Positions 1-12,399 of a stretch of 64,000 bases of DNA are shown here, piece by piece. Each line of letters starts with the position of its first letter. The first letter of the stretch is position 1. A program made the position numbers and the translations under genes. The stretch is from Euonymus europaeus (taxonomy: Eukaryota; Streptophyta; Magnoliopsida; Celastrales; Celastraceae): assembly GCA_963580455.1 (NCBI GenBank), contig OY756958.1, forward strand, positions 7,328,501 to 7,392,500, in the 5' to 3' direction. The notes beneath the pieces were generated by a model, which ran no database searches, was not told where the DNA came from, and saw only the letters and a program-made list of their open reading frames with translations.

Positions 1-329
1 GCTTACAGTTTTCATATTGATTATATCATTTTATGCAGAGTTCGTGGTTTTTTATATTTTTGTTCCTTATTTTTCATTATCACAATCAAGGAATTCCTTT
101 TTTTTTTTTTTTTTTTTTTGGGTTCGTTTTGGATCTTAATATGTTGCTTATTTGCAACAATATGTCGAGTGCTAACCATGCAAATATAATCATTTAGAGA
201 TAGCTTACTAGCAGAAGGCCTCATTTTGTGAAGATGTTTTTTCTTCTTCCTATAAGCAAATCTTTATTTAAACGAACAGAATTAGTGGGCATAGAGTTTG
301 AATGCAGCCAAATATCGTTTAGAATCTAG

Positions 330-663
330 TGTTAACAGGCCTAACTCAACCCCATAAAAGACCCAATATAAGGTTGAGGATTGCCCAATAATAAGACACT
401 CGGCAGGGGAAGAATCCCCCGATGTGGGATTCCTAACACTCCCCCTCACGTGCTTGGGCTTACGGTCTTTCCGAATGGGCCCAAGACACGTGGGTACAGG
501 CATAGCCCATCTCAAGAGTGCAGAAAGAGCCCAACAATCGTTACTCCGATACCATGTTAAGAGGCCTAACTCAACCCCATAAAAGGCCCAATATAAGGTT
601 GAGGATTGCCCAATAATAAGGCACTCGGCAGGGGAAGAATCCTCCGATGTGGGATTCCTAACA
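330..663 (-). mobile_element. Complete TRIM (terminal-repeat retrotransposon in miniature)
   Basis: Two 109-bp direct repeats (330-438 and 555-663) differ at about four positions, and both run TGTTA...TAACA on either strand. Read on the minus strand, the repeat at 555-663 is the 5' LTR. It is followed directly by a primer-binding site, TGGTATCGGAGTAAC (rc of 540-554), close to the 3' end of initiator tRNA-Met. A purine-rich tract (rc of 439-452, GTGAGGGGGAG) precedes the 3' LTR at 330-438. The 5-bp duplication TCTAG flanks it at 325-329 and 664-668. The internal part is only about 116 bp and codes for nothing, so it must move using enzymes of other elements. The minus-strand reading frame that crosses it is only read-through of the two LTRs. 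Confidence 0.9.
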
Positions 664-668
664 TCTAG

Positions 669-1247
669 TAATCCCAAATTTAGCGTTCTAGAGATTAGAA
701 AACAGTCGTCGTGGAGTCTCCTCTACACTGGTGTAGGTAGTTAGGTTATAATAGAAAGGTCGCTCTCTTTCTTAGGAGAGTTTTTCGAGAGTGGATTATT
801 ATTTGATTGAAAAATTGATAAAGGTATGACAACATTGATGTGGATTAGGGAATGGAACGAAACACATGAATATTTTTGTATATAAATTGAAACAAGAAGA
901 CGCAAAAGGATGCACAGAAAAGTGCAAGTAAAGAGAGAGCAAGTTTGAGGGGATAATAAACTTGTGAGAATATTCTATTGGGTGTAATTGGATTCAAGGG
1001 GCGAGAGAAAATTATTGTTAGTTTGGTTGTAACAAGTTTCACATGTATTGAATTTTCTCTAGTTTTCTTATGAGCATAACCATGAATTATTCTCTGATCT
1101 TTGGAGTTTTTCACCCAAATTTTTGCATTGTTATTGTGTTGTAATTTTGTATTTTAAATTTTTTGTATTTTTAATATTTCTCAAGGAGGAACTTGGTAAA
1201 ATTTCCAACAACTAGTATCTGTTAAACAATGAGATAGAAAATAACAT
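669..1247. other. Intergenic, no feature recognised
   Basis: AT-rich sequence between the TRIM and the Copia LTR. No frame shows a recognisable domain. Part of it may be the missing 5' portion of the Copia LTR that follows. Confidence 0.4.
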
Positions 1248-1926
1248 CGTTTAGTCTAGGTAATTTTAGGCGGGACTATTAAAGCCTTTTACTGTACATT
1301 AACATTTTTTATTCTTTATTTATATGGCTAGTTTTGGGTTTCTAGGGTTGGAAGAAAAATATCTGAGTTTTCAATGAAATTTGAGAATTTTCTCTCTCAA
1401 TAGTTTCTTTAAACCCATGTTTGGGAGATAGGTGAAAGTGTGGGGGAGAGAAATTTTAGGAAAAAAGTGATAAATTTTTTTAAAATGAAGGTGTTTGGAA
1501 AGTGAGGTGAAAATTTGAAGGGCACATTTGTGAGGAAAATAGATGTGGGAATCACGCTACCTTTTTACCCTTAAAAGTGGGGGAGAAATATACTGTAGAG
1601 AGGATTGTTATGTAAAATTACGTAACAATCCCCTCTTGTTTATGTAACACAGTTTACGTAAATGTTTTCATGTTTTGTAATTTAGGTGGGTCTCATGCTA
1701 TTTCATGTATATATATATATAATTGTAAATTTATATCAACCTTATAAATCATAACAGCACACTCTTTTACTTTTTCTTTCTCTACTTTTTGACTATCCAA
1801 ACAACAGCAGATAAAATTAACTTCCCCTCCCCTCATATTTTGGTTTCCCTCCCTCTTCCCAAACATAGTGAGAGTTTCCTTACCAAACATAGTGAGAGTT
1901 TCCTTAAGGAAATTTGCTTGTTTTCA
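1248..1926 (+). repeat. 5' LTR of degenerate Copia element, interrupted by a MITE-like insert
   Basis: The sequence at 1249-1410 and 1891-1926 matches 8037-8227 closely, for example GTTTAGTCTAGG, the AAAGCCTTTTACT block and the CTTGTTTTCA end. These are the two LTRs of one Copia element. The 5' copy carries about 480 extra bases at 1411-1890 that the 3' copy lacks. The outer LTR edge is uncertain because the 3' copy appears truncated on its left. Confidence 0.7.
1411..1890. mobile_element. MITE-like insertion inside the Copia 5' LTR
   Basis: Comparison with the 3' LTR shows that about 480 bp were inserted here. The insert has short inverted ends around ATGTTTGGGA (1417-1426) and TCCCAAACAT (1857-1866). 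It is flanked by similar 9-mers, AGTTTCTTT (1402-1410) and AGTTTCCTT (1873-1881), which would fit a Mutator-type 9-bp duplication. The right end is followed by a 24-bp tandem copy. There is no coding capacity. Superfamily assignment is inference. Confidence 0.45.
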
Positions 1927-1940
1927 TAGTATTAGAGCGA
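1927..1940 (+). promoter_or_regulatory. Copia primer-binding site (tRNA-Met type)
   Basis: TAGTATTAGAGCGA follows the LTR end (..TTTTCA) directly. It resembles the standard TGGTATCAGAGC site complementary to initiator tRNA-Met, with several point changes. The equivalent site after the other LTR, at 8228, is TGGTATCAAAGCG. Confidence 0.65.
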
Positions 1941-2060
1941 CGTTGCATTAATTAAGGTTGTTGATATTTGATTCATCCTCTTTTCATCTAAATTTTCTCT
2001 CTTCACTATATTCTTTGATTTATGTCAGACAAGATAGAGCTTGTTATAAATTAGTGTTAC

Positions 2061-2674
2061 AATGGATCCTACGGTTGATCCACTCAACCTCTCTACTGCA
2101 GATTATGCAGTGACAAAACTAATTGGTTTGGCATTGACTGAAGAAGATAACTACTACGCTTGAGCCTAAGTATGTTGATGGCTCTCAAAGGAAGAAACAA
2201 GAAGGGTTTTGTGAATGGGTCTTTGACAATAGTTAGCCCGAATGATCTGCGATATGTCTCATGGAGGTTTTGCAACAATTTAATTATCATGTGGATTTTC
2301 AACTGTATTGCTAAGAAAATTGTTGGAAGCTTGTTCGGTGCAGTGATAGCTCATGATTTATAGCAGGATTTGAACACCAAGTATGCCTCATCCAACAATA
2401 CAAACATCTATGAGTTGTGTCAAGGTATGGGAGAAACTAAATAAGGAACCATGTCGGCGATAAAAAAAAAACACGAAATAGAAAGCTTTATGGGATGAAT
2501 ATGTTTACTATAATGTCTTACCAAATTGTTCATGTGCTTCTCACGCAGCCTTGGAGAGATACTAGCAGAAAGATCATACAATGATTTTTCTAATGGGGCT
2601 CAATGAATGTTCAAAACATGTGAGGAATTAGATATTGACCATGGAACCCCTCCCTAGCTGTGCCAAACCTATTT
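2061..2674 (+). pseudogene. Copia gag remnant (first part)
   Basis: Starts at ATGGATCC (2061) after the primer site. Reading across several stops and frameshifts gives a Copia gag of the type with an N-terminal NYYAW motif, then a G-R-N-K-K-G-F-V-N-G block, a W-R-R-C-N-N-like block (here WRFCNN), and the I-A-H-D-L-W-Q-D-L helix. The part after 2490 continues with a LWDEY-like block and L-M-G-L-N-E (UBN2-type gag). It stops at about 2674, where a Gypsy-type LTR is inserted; the zinc knuckle and protease are not found on the far side. It is non-functional. Confidence 0.75.
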
Positions 2675-4690
2675 TGTCACACCCCTCTCCCCACATAGGT
2701 ACGGATGAGCACCCATGAATCCCAGAGGCGTGACCAACAAGGAACACTCCATTCCCCAAACCGGATTTAAACCAAACATCTACCCAAGCTACTATGAATC
2801 ATAAAGGAAACTACAGAAGTACCCACATATATAGATAAATCCCAACAGACATCCCGAAATACCGTAGCATGCAAACTAGAGTGAACAACGGAAAATCCAA
2901 AACATAATAGTAATGAGAAATAGATACTATACAGACACAAAACATCCCCCAAGCAGCTACCCATCACATCTCACGCATCCCCGCGCTGATCACCCACTTC
3001 GGCTAACTCACCTGCAAAATATGTGAATGAAAGGGATGAGCCACAAAGCCCAGTAGGGGTATGGGATAAGGTCACTCATCATAATAAACATAATGTAAAA
3101 CTCAAGAAGTATAAGTGCAATGAACAAAAACTCGAATGGTGATACCCTCCAGTATTACCGAACTCAAATAAATCAGAGATAAAGTACGAAAACCTGTAAG
3201 TTATAGGAAGCATAAAGGAAATCAAGAATTGATACACTAAAACCGATCTAGGATCTCTGAATAGTCAATCCATCAAAAACATTATCAGAACAGTCAACCG
3301 GTAAGGTAGACATCGAGTAGGCTCCACCACTACCATCCTCAAGTACAACTCTCGAATCAGAACTCAATCATAATTCAACTCAAATCCTCACAGCATCATT
3401 GAATCTTCCCCTGGACCCACTCTGATCCCCACAGGGTGTCTCCTAGTCCAGGTACTCACCCATATTGGATGAGGATCGAGCCTACATCAGGTACTCGATA
3501 GCATCGCCTAGATCGAAGAGCGTCCCCTAGGATGTACCCTACCTCAATCTGGTCTCCAGGTATGTACTCGCCCGATGTGGGCTCAATAATCCATCATAAA
3601 AGATCATCAAAGTACAGTCCTATCCGGACTCTTAAAGAGACCACACAAACAAGAAGTGGACCCACCTCTGAGTGTGGGCCCCACATAAGACATGGCGCAC
3701 TAGGGTTCACCCAATCGTACAAACACAATCAATAATAGCATGAAATAATAATATAGTTACGATTGCGAAAATAAAGCGGATAAGAGTGCAAATAGAGAAA
3801 TTCCTAACCTCCGAGAATATCACACAAACTGACAAGTAGGAGCCCGTCGGATACGGAACCCCAAATAAGAAATAGGGCATAACTCCTAGTTGAAATGTCG
3901 ACTAACACTGCCCCGTAGTACCGCCTTAGCTATCCGAATCCGTACCCAAAATCCTAAATTAATCTCCTACATCGAAATGCGTATACATATACCCAATACA
4001 GCTAAAATACAAAAAATTCAACCTCAATGGTCAAATTAGTCAAAACCTTGTCAAACTGGTCAAATGTGTCAAAACCCAGTCAAATTGGTCAAAACCTAAT
4101 CAAACGGGTCAACTCGGTCAAACCCGAGTCAAAGTTGTCGTTGCTGGAATCGTCGATTCCGGCAACATTACTGGACATGCCATATATCAAAAGAAAGCTC
4201 TCAGAAAATGCAACCTAACGGTACCTAGCTAGTCCTGTAACTCCATCAGAATTCGCCGGAATCTAGCTCAAAAGTTGCCAAAAATTGAACCCTTCTACGG
4301 CTGATTTCGCCGCCCACAGTGTATTATCGCTAGCGATACCACTTGGGTTTTGTTCCTCTCTCTACAAGCTTCGATTTGACACCTTACAAGCCTCAAATGG
4401 TGGAGAAATGAGCAAGATCTATTTCACCCAATCTCTCTCTCTCTGTTGTGCGTGAGGAAGAAGGATGAACCAGAAAAATCTGGGTTTACACCCAGATTTT
4501 TCGAAAATTATTGTTTTGCCCTTCATTTATCCTAATTAAATCATTTACTTCCAAAATTCATAATTACTTCAATTTAAATCCGAAGTTAGTGATTCTTACG
4601 CCAAAATTCTTATAAAATCATGTAGTATTTATTAAAAATATTTAATATTAATTTTTTTTTTCAAAAATTGGGTTCGGGATGAGTATGAGT
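2675..4690 (+). repeat. Solo-type Gypsy LTR inserted in Copia gag
   Basis: Begins TGTCACACCCC, a typical start for plant Ty3/Gypsy LTRs. Inside are a GATGAGCCACAAAGCCC stretch at about 3036, a run of GGTCAAA-type repeats at 4027-4140, and pyrimidine-rich sequence at 4430-4445. The same order of landmarks occurs in the LTR-like block at 23069-25013. No gag or pol belongs to it. The right edge is unclear; a possible 5-bp duplication TATTT lies at 2670-2674 and 5241-5245, which would place the MITE-like block at 4690-5237 within the LTR. Confidence 0.55.
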
Positions 4691-5237
4691 ATGTTTGGAT
4701 ATTGTTTTTGTTTTTAATAATTAAAAACAATTTTGAGTATAGTTTTCAAAAATAGTTTTTAAAATGAATGAAGTGTTAAAAATTCATCTGGCTTATGTTA
4801 TTTGTAAACTGTTTTCTAAATAAAAAAATACAAAGTTTAGACACAAAATAAGATTAGTTATATAATATAACAAGAAGAGTGATGAACAATGACGGAAAGT
4901 AAATCAAATAAATTTGGAGAGATAATGGAGAAGAGACAAGGGAGAGAAGAGTTGGAGAGAGAAGAAATGAGAGAGAAAAGATCATAACAACTAATGAGAA
5001 AGGGAGGAAGAAGTAGAGCAAGAGGAAAAAAAATGAATTCCAATTTATTCACAAAAATGCCACCAATCCATTTTCAAAATTCTTCAAAACATGATTTAGT
5101 TGTTTTTGATTTTTTGTTTTCAAAAACACAATTCTGAAAAACTGTTTTCAAAAACTGTAACATCCAAATGAATTTTCATCCAATTTTCTATTTTGAAAAA
5201 CAAAAAACAGTTTTGAAAACATGTTCCAAACACACTC
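4690..5237. mobile_element. MITE-like element with short inverted ends
   Basis: The left end, GAGTATGTTTGGA (4690), is mirrored by TCCAAACACACTC at about 5223-5236 (rc GAGTGTGTTTGGA). The interior is AT-rich and partly self-complementary near the ends (TTTTTGTTTTT against AAAACAAAAA). There is no open frame. I could not define a target duplication, so the family stays open. Confidence 0.45.
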
Positions 5238-5245
5238 TACATATT

Positions 5246-8035
5246 TCTATGGTTTTACACATATAAGAAAAATTTCAGTAACTCAATCTCCAAGTTAGGG
5301 AGTCAATTTTGTAGCTTTGAGAGTTTGATTTGGCTCACACATTGACATAGGAAAAGTTTCTTTCACGCAGTCACCGAGAAAGAAGGAAGTTTAACTCTCA
5401 ATTTTGTATCCTATAGGGCTTTGTCACCCTGAAGAAGATTGGAATGGGAAGCCTGCATAAGGGATTGTATTTTTGGGGTTTCAAGCTAACAACCAATGAC
5501 TCCATTTCTGGTATAAATGAAGTGATAAAGAAATCCATGATATGACATCATAGACTAGGACATCCATCTTCTTCCAAAACTATATTTTTGCAAAATAATT
5601 TCAAGAACATTTTGAATTTTTTCTAACTTGTCCTTTGGCCAAGATGAAATGAAAGCTTTTAATATCAGTGTTTCCCAAACTACTTTTTTTTATATCTCAT
5701 TCATGTGGACATATGAGGTCCTCACTCCGTGACTTCAATAGATGGATACAAGTACTTTCTGACCATAGTAGATGATTATAGTAGAGCAACTTGGGTCCAT
5801 TTGTTGCATTCTAAGGGTGAACCCTAATCTCATAGTGAACAATTTTGTGTCTATGTTCAAACACATTTCCACACAAAGGTCAAAACGTTGCATTCCGAAA
5901 ATGGATCCGAATTCAATTGTAAGGATTTCTATAATGCCAATGGCATTTTTCATCAAATGTATTGTGTTTACACACCCCAATAGAATGGGGGTAGTGGAGC
6001 GCAGGCATCAACACATTTTAAACACAGCTAGAGCCATAAGTCTTCATGTCAATGCTCTAAATTTTTTTTGGAGCTACTGTGTTTTAATTTTAGTTCACCT
6101 CATCAATCACTTGATATAATGTCAATTGGACAAACACAACCCATACCAAATTCTTTTTCAAAAGCCTCCAGATTATACCACACTAAGAGTTTTTGGTTGT
6201 CTATGTTATGTCATGATATAGGCTCAACCACATTCTAAATTGCATGCCCGAGTATGACGTTGTGTCTTCCTAGGCTATCTTTATGGTGTGAAGGGCTTCA
6301 AATTTTTTGATCTTGATACATAAAAGGTGTTCATCTCCCATGATGTAGATTTTCAAGAAAACATTTTTCCTTTCACCACTAACATTACTCAACCAACCGA
6401 TTCAATAATGTCTCAATATGATAATTCATCTAAGCCATTATCTATTTCACAGCCAGTGTTACATTCTCATTTTCAACCATTATTTATCGAGTTGTAGTCA
6501 TAGCACTGCGTGTGCTTCCCCTTCCAAAGATTCTTATTAGGCGAAGTCCTCTCACTTTATCCAATCGGTAATTACCTCAATTACAAAAAATTTCCTCTGC
6601 TCATGCTGCCCTCTTACATTTAGTTTCTGCTCATAAAGAACCTTCACATTTCTCTGATGCTGTGAAGGATCCAGCTTGGCAAAATGCTATGAATTTTGAA
6701 TTGCAAGCTCTCTGTGAAAATGGTGCTTGTATGGTCTACTTGCCCAAAGGTATAAAAGTTGTTGGCTCAAAGTGGGGTTACAAACTAAAGTTCAACTAGG
6801 ATGGTACAATTGAGCCACATAAGGCACGATTGGTGGCCTACGGGTTCAATTAAAGGGTGGGTTTTGAATACATGGAGACTTTTTCAAAGTGTTTTTGGCT
6901 CTAGCATCTATGTGAAATTGGACTCTTCACCAACTGGATGTTCATCATGTATTTCTTCACGGAGATTTATAGTAAGAGGAGTAAATGAAACCTCCCTCGG
7001 GAGACTCTATAAAAGATTCACTTCTTTTTTGCTAGCTCAAAAAGTTGTTCTAAGGGCCAAAGAAAGCCTCGCGACAATGGAACGAGAAGTTCAGTGTAAT
7101 TCTTTGTCATTATGGTTTCCACCATTCTAAATTTGATTACTCAGTATATACATTGAAGACTGGAGTAGATTTCATTTCTTTGTTACTCTATGTTGACGAT
7201 ATCACCATTGGAGGTACCAGTGCTTCTCTTACTCATTCTGTAAAAGATTATTTGAAGTCTTGGCTGAAGATAAAGAATTTGGGCCCCTTAGAATTATTCA
7301 TGGGTCTGGAAATCCATCATTCTATTTCCGATTTAATCATCAATCAAAGGAAGTATACTCTTGATTTAATACACAACATAGGTTTTGTTGATGCTAAACC
7401 CTTTTAATCACCAACAGAATTGAATACTCACCTTTCAATTTATGATGGGGTTTCCCTCAATTATCCAACCAGTTATAGACGGTTGATTGGTCGATTAATG
7501 TATTGGACGATGACATGTCCCGACATTAGTTATGTAGTGCACAATCTTAGTCAATTTCTTCAAGCTCCATCAGACAAACATCTCCAGGGTGCTCATCGCA
7601 TTTTAAGATATTTGAAAGGATCTCCTAGCATAGGTCTCATGTTTCCTTCACAGCTAAATTACAATTTCATAGCATATTATGATTCCAATTGGGGTTCATG
7701 CCCAGACATATGACATTCCATGAATGGTTATTGTGTGACTCTTGGAGGAGCTCTTATATTATGGAAATTGAAAAAGCAGTATACCATTCATGTTCTTTTT
7801 CTGAAGCTGAGTATCGATCAATGGCTAATACCTGCAGTGTACTCACTTGGTTATTAGCTCTCCTATGAGAATTTCATATTTTTCCTCCACACCCTATATC
7901 TCTATTTTGTGATAGACAAGCAACCATTCACATTGCTACCAATCTTGTCTTCCATGAGTGCATCAAGCACATCAAGATTGAATCCCATTTCACTCGAGAA
8001 AATGTCCAATTGGGTTTTGTTCATTTGCATCACAT
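5246..8035 (+). pseudogene. Copia pol remnant (GAG-pre-integrase, integrase, RT, RNase H)
   Basis: A GAG-pre-integrase piece with RLGHPSSSK lies at about 5545-5570. It is followed by integrase (5735-6120: DGYKYF, VDDYSRATWVH, HSENGSEFN, a mutated TPQ-NGVVERRHQ box). Reverse transcriptase follows (6650-7720) with YVDDITIGG at about 7189, then RRLIGRLMYW and PDISYVV. RNase H runs from about 7590 (HRILRYLKGSP) and ends at HLHHIV near 8033. Stops and frameshifts occur throughout, for example the stop at 7406 between two halves of RT. The protease and zinc knuckle are missing and the usual last residues of RNase H are cut off. It is the body of the element bounded by the LTRs at 1248 and 8037. Confidence 0.85.
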
Positions 8036-8036
8036 A

Positions 8037-8227
8037 GTTTAGTCTAGGTCATTTAGGCAGGACTCTTAAAGCCTTTTACTAAACATTAAGATTTTTTATT
8101 CTTTGGTTATAGGGCTAGTTTTGCGTTTCTAGTGTTGTATGAAAAAAATACATGAGTTTGCAGTGAAATCTGAGAATTTTCTCTCAACTATTTCTTAAGC
8201 TTCCTCGTGGAAATTTTCTTGTTTTCA
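8037..8227 (+). repeat. Copia LTR, second copy
   Basis: Matches the LTR at 1249-1926 without its insert and ends CTTGTTTTCA. No polypurine tract lies to its left, and RNase H ends abruptly there, so its left part was probably lost. Unusually for a 3' LTR it is followed by another primer site (8228-8240) and a gag. Confidence 0.7.
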
Positions 8228-8253
8228 TGGTATCAAAGCGAGGTTCCCCAACG

Positions 8254-8688
8254 ATGTCAAATGTGAAATTCAACATCGAGAATTTTGATGAGATAAATGA
8301 ATGTCAAAGATGTGCTAATTTAATCTAAAATACACAAGAAATTGAAGGAGAACCATCTCATGTTTTCACTACTTATTTTGGTTAATCTAGCAAGAAGGAT
8401 TAAGATTAAAAAAAAATTGGATCTGAAAGCTGGAAATGCAATTCAACTATTTCAGGAGAAAAATATTCTTGTCAATGTTCATGTATTATCTACGGGCAAT
8501 AAATTTTGGGAAAAGCTTTTAGGATTTTACTAGTCAAAAGGTATTTGAAGTCGTGTGTATCTGAGGAGCAATTTCATACACTATGTATGAGTGAAGGTAC
8601 GATAATTTCAGATCATGTGAGTACTCCTAATGCGATTGTCTCAAAACTGGAGTCTATTAGACTTAAAATGGATGATGAAGATATATAA
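8254..8688 (+). pseudogene. Second, different Copia gag fragment
   Basis: ATG at 8254 begins MSNVKFNIENFDEIN, the usual start of a Tnt1-like gag (UBN2 family). After some decay the frame at 8506-8688 gives a block with LVKRYLKS, a MSEGTIISDHV block and VSKLESI-LKMDDED. This is the standard gag order before the zinc knuckle. It differs from the gag at 2061. It is cut at about 8690 by the Athila-like LTR. Confidence 0.7.
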
Positions 8689-8699
8689 TTAAGGCTTAG

Positions 8700-9926
8700 T
8701 GGTCGATATAAAATATTGCAAGTAAACCTACAATATTATATACTGACAGGTCTTACACAATCGCAAATGTATATGTCATGGGAATATATAACAGTGAGAT
8801 GGATCATAGCTACAAAGACTATATCAATTACCAAACAAGTTATATAGCAATAACAAGAACTATGCACAAAAAATTCATACTGTAAAAGTCAAGGAAAATC
8901 GCCTAAAGTAGTGTAAGAAAATATGGACTGAGTTTAGCTTGGGCTGGTGTTGTTCTCCTACTCTCAATAAGTTACACAATTCAATATGCAATCACCCAAT
9001 TTAAAGATTTAATGTTTTCGATCAAGAGACCTTGGTCTAGCTCTGCTAATTCAAACTTTCTAAGCAATGACCTTGGCTTTGGTCCCACCCAAAATCTTTT
9101 CTTATTGTAGGAGTCTAAGTTGGGATACTCTAAGAATTTCCTAGGACAAGCATATGAACGAGAAAGTCGACAAGCACACAACCTTAAGCAATGGTGTATT
9201 ACCCAATCGATTATGTTCCCAATTCCCAAATCTAGATACTATGTAGATTCCTATTACTTGTTAAACACCCGGTTATGGTAAGCCAAATGTGGTTAACTAA
9301 TAGTTCTTACTATTATGATGTTGATCATGCATGCATAATAATAAGAGATCAACAATAAATTCAGAGAATTGATGAATTAAACCTAGGGTAGTTGTCAATA
9401 AAATTGTGCATCAAAGTTCCGGTAGAAGAAACTAACCAAATTCCAAACTAAATAAAATTTTAGTTACACATAGTCATGATTCAATAGCAATAATAAACTA
9501 GAATTCAGATTGGGAGAAGCAAAGATGCTCGTTTGGGTTGAGTTTCCTCTTATGTGCTCTTCTCTCTCTATTTCTGGACTGTGCGGCTCTATAGTATATG
9601 TTCTGGGACGAGCTTCTAACTCTTTAGAACCCTACATGCCACATCAACAAAATTAATTACGTAATTGGTCTACTCAAATTTACAGCCGCAAACAGGTCGC
9701 ATGAATTGGGACGTGAGTTCCAGGTTTCCTTCCTTCACTCAGTGGCCCAGAAATAGCACCCGCACTTTGCTCGCAGTTTCCATCCATATTCAATCTAAAT
9801 TTCTCCCTTTTGCAATCATCTATCATCTGTTCAATATGACACCAATTGGGTAGTACTTTAAACTTGAAAACATACCAATTTAGGCTCTAAAATACTAGAA
9901 ATAAAGGTGCAATTTTGCACCTAACA
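8700..9926 (-). repeat. Athila-like 3' LTR (complete)
   Basis: On the minus strand it starts TGTTAGGTGCAAAATTGCA (9926) and ends ..ATATCGACCA (8700). The same sequence recurs at 15085-16061 with many substitutions. It directly follows the polypurine tract at 9927-9939. Confidence 0.85.
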
Positions 9927-9939
9927 AAATCCCCCAAAC
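9927..9939 (-). promoter_or_regulatory. Athila-like polypurine tract
   Basis: The minus strand reads TTTGGGGGATTTT immediately before the LTR start TGTTAGG. This is the expected plus-strand DNA primer for an LTR element. Confidence 0.75.
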
Positions 9940-10399
9940 TTGGTTATTGCTTGTCCTCAATCAAGGATACAAAACATGGTGAATGAAAAATTCAAATCTG
10001 CTTTAGCAAATCAATGTAGAGATTTTAGCAAAACCAGTGTTCTCTCATCAACAGAATGTACTCTGGACATCTTCAAGCAAACTTAACATAAGGGATTGTG
10101 ATTCACAATTACCCTAGGCACATGTCACTTCTACACAACCTCACCAAACTCATATAGCAAATGTTTCACTCAAGTGTTTAGTGGTTGTGTTTTCACTCAT
10201 ATAAGTACAGATTAGTTGCCATAGGCTTGCATGTCCATCCAAACCCCTTTACACCAAAGAATTGTTTCACATATCAAAAGAACCACACATCAATTAGGCA
10301 AATTAAGCACAAGGTGATAGAAATAAGAACATAGGCATGCATAGTAAGTGAAAGTTCATCTTTTCGATCTCATACCCAAAATCACAAATTCTCTCCTTC

Positions 10400-11492
10400 A
10401 AAGCCTCAAGCTCTCTAGCAAACTCGTCTAGCTCAGCCTCCTTACACTGCAGAAGCCCTCTATTGCTACCTTAGTAAATGTGCTTCACTTCTATCCCACC
10501 AAGCCTTAATTGAAGGTGCTTTCTTTTTCTCCATCGCATCTCCTCACTCAGCGAATACTCTCCTAGCAATATAGATTTTTGTAATCAACACTCCAAATGG
10601 TAATACTTGTCCACTCAGCTTAGCTTATCGTACTTTCAAAATATGGTCAAACACTGTTCCCCCAATGCATAAATTCATACACCAAGCAATGACATACATT
10701 AAATAACATATTTTTTTCATTAACTTAACAATGGACAAATAAGTGACAGGTATCACATTACGGGTAACAATCTATGCTAACAGCCTACAGGGTTGCATCA
10801 ATTCAGCATACAAAATCACATTCTTGCTAAAGTTAGTTACACTCCCATGAGTCAAACTAGTCACCACTGTATACCATTCTAGCCACGCAATTTTGGACTC
10901 AACAGCACCAAATTCCCTAAACTTATAATCTGGCTTGCGAACTGGAAGTGGTATAGACAATGCCTTACAAACCTTCCTAGGATTAAAATAAAATTTATGT
11001 CCCCTAATATATGCTTCACAATAATTATCACTCACAACCAAATTTGCATAAAATTCATGCACAATCTGCATGTTAGCTAATCCCACAACTCGACTATGGA
11101 CAACCAACCTCTCTCTTTAAGAATATCGTACCAACAAACATGTTTGAAGTCATCCATCACCACATGCCGCTCGATGTGGAATGCTCTCTCTTCCAAATAC
11201 GCTTATACTCCTTTGCCACCTCTAGTGAGATGAATCACTCAAAATCTTCCTCAGGTACGACACTTGAGTTCCCCATCTCAACATCCTTGCCCTTGTTGAC
11301 TCGCTCCTTCCTTCTTGTTTTATTCTCAACCATGATCGGAGTGACTTGATTTGGCAGTGAGTGATCTAGTATTAGCGCGGCGCCCTCTTCTTTCAGAGAA
11401 CTCAGACTTGGACTGAGGCAGCTAGGGTTTAAGTGGACTGCAACATGTGACTTATATAGCATTCTAGATTGGCGTCTACAAGTAAGTTGCAA
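10400..11492 (-). pseudogene. Athila ORF (putative plant transposon protein) remnant
   Basis: Lies between the integrase tail and the 3' LTR, where Athila elements carry an extra ORF sometimes called env-like. The frame 11492-11235 is basic (MVENKTRRKERVNKGK). The frame 11107-10772 holds the recognisable block H-E-F-Y-A-N-L-V, G-H-K-F-Y-F-N-P and the N-V-I-L-Y-A-E-L-M helix; LPFGVLITKIY follows at about 10600. Stops separate the blocks. The family's function is not known. The assignment rests on these motifs and position. Confidence 0.65.
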
Positions 11493-12399
11493 AAAGCTCT
11501 TTTTTTTTGAATTTTGAATTTAGAAATAACTGAATAAACTGTGACATAGACCCATGATTATGTGACCATAAATTGGTCACTTTTTCCCACAAAATTCTCA
11601 CTTTTTTCTTGGAAAGCTATATTAGTACTAGACAACTGGCGTCACTTCATTCCCTTTTAACCTTACCATTTCAACAAAACTGTACCCCATACTGCATTCT
11701 CAAACTCCAGCATCCTGTAAGTTTCTTAGTCCAGCCTTTAAGCACACGATGCTCCATAAATAGAAAGAGGTTGGCAATTTGGCTAGCAAAAATAACACGT
11801 TTTTTGAGGCAGGTCCTAGAACATGGTAGGTATAGGAAGATATAATAAAAATTTCAAAAGGAACAGTATTTTGAGAGTATCAGTTGTAGTTTTTTATCAT
11901 CTTAGTTCCACAAATCATGGTATTTTAGTCAAATTATTAATGCAAGTTCTAGTAAACATAGCATTGGACTTATCACACTCAATGTTGAAGGCTCCTCACA
12001 AGATGTTCAGGTGCTTCAGTGACATGTTTTTTAAGCAGAAGTTGCACACAAATCACTCCATAAAAAGTTACACTCTCAGCCCTCACATTCAAGAAAATCG
12101 AACACTAGCATGCCAAAAGTTGATAAAAAGTGCAAAATCCCTCCCCCAAACCTAAGCATGACATTGTCCTCAATGGAATAAAAAATCAATTTAAAAATTC
12201 AATGGAAATACTAAATAGAAATTGAAACATAGGGATGGAAAGGAGACTTAGTTGATCAAGCACGACAACAAAATCGGTCTTTCCCGCATGGGTTACCTCC
12301 CATGAAGTGTTGAATTTAACGTCCTCAGCTAGATTAAGCCAGCAAGATGACTAGGTGGGAGGTGGATCAAAGTGGATGTCCTCCTCGAGAGTGAGAGGC

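Noticed and set aside
330..663. Cassandra element with 5S rRNA in its LTR
   Set aside because: I looked for the 5S promoter boxes in the LTR and found none; only the short TRIM layout agrees.
282..677. 131-codon minus-strand ORF
   Set aside because: It reads through the two LTRs of the TRIM; the repeated peptide is only the duplicated LTR.
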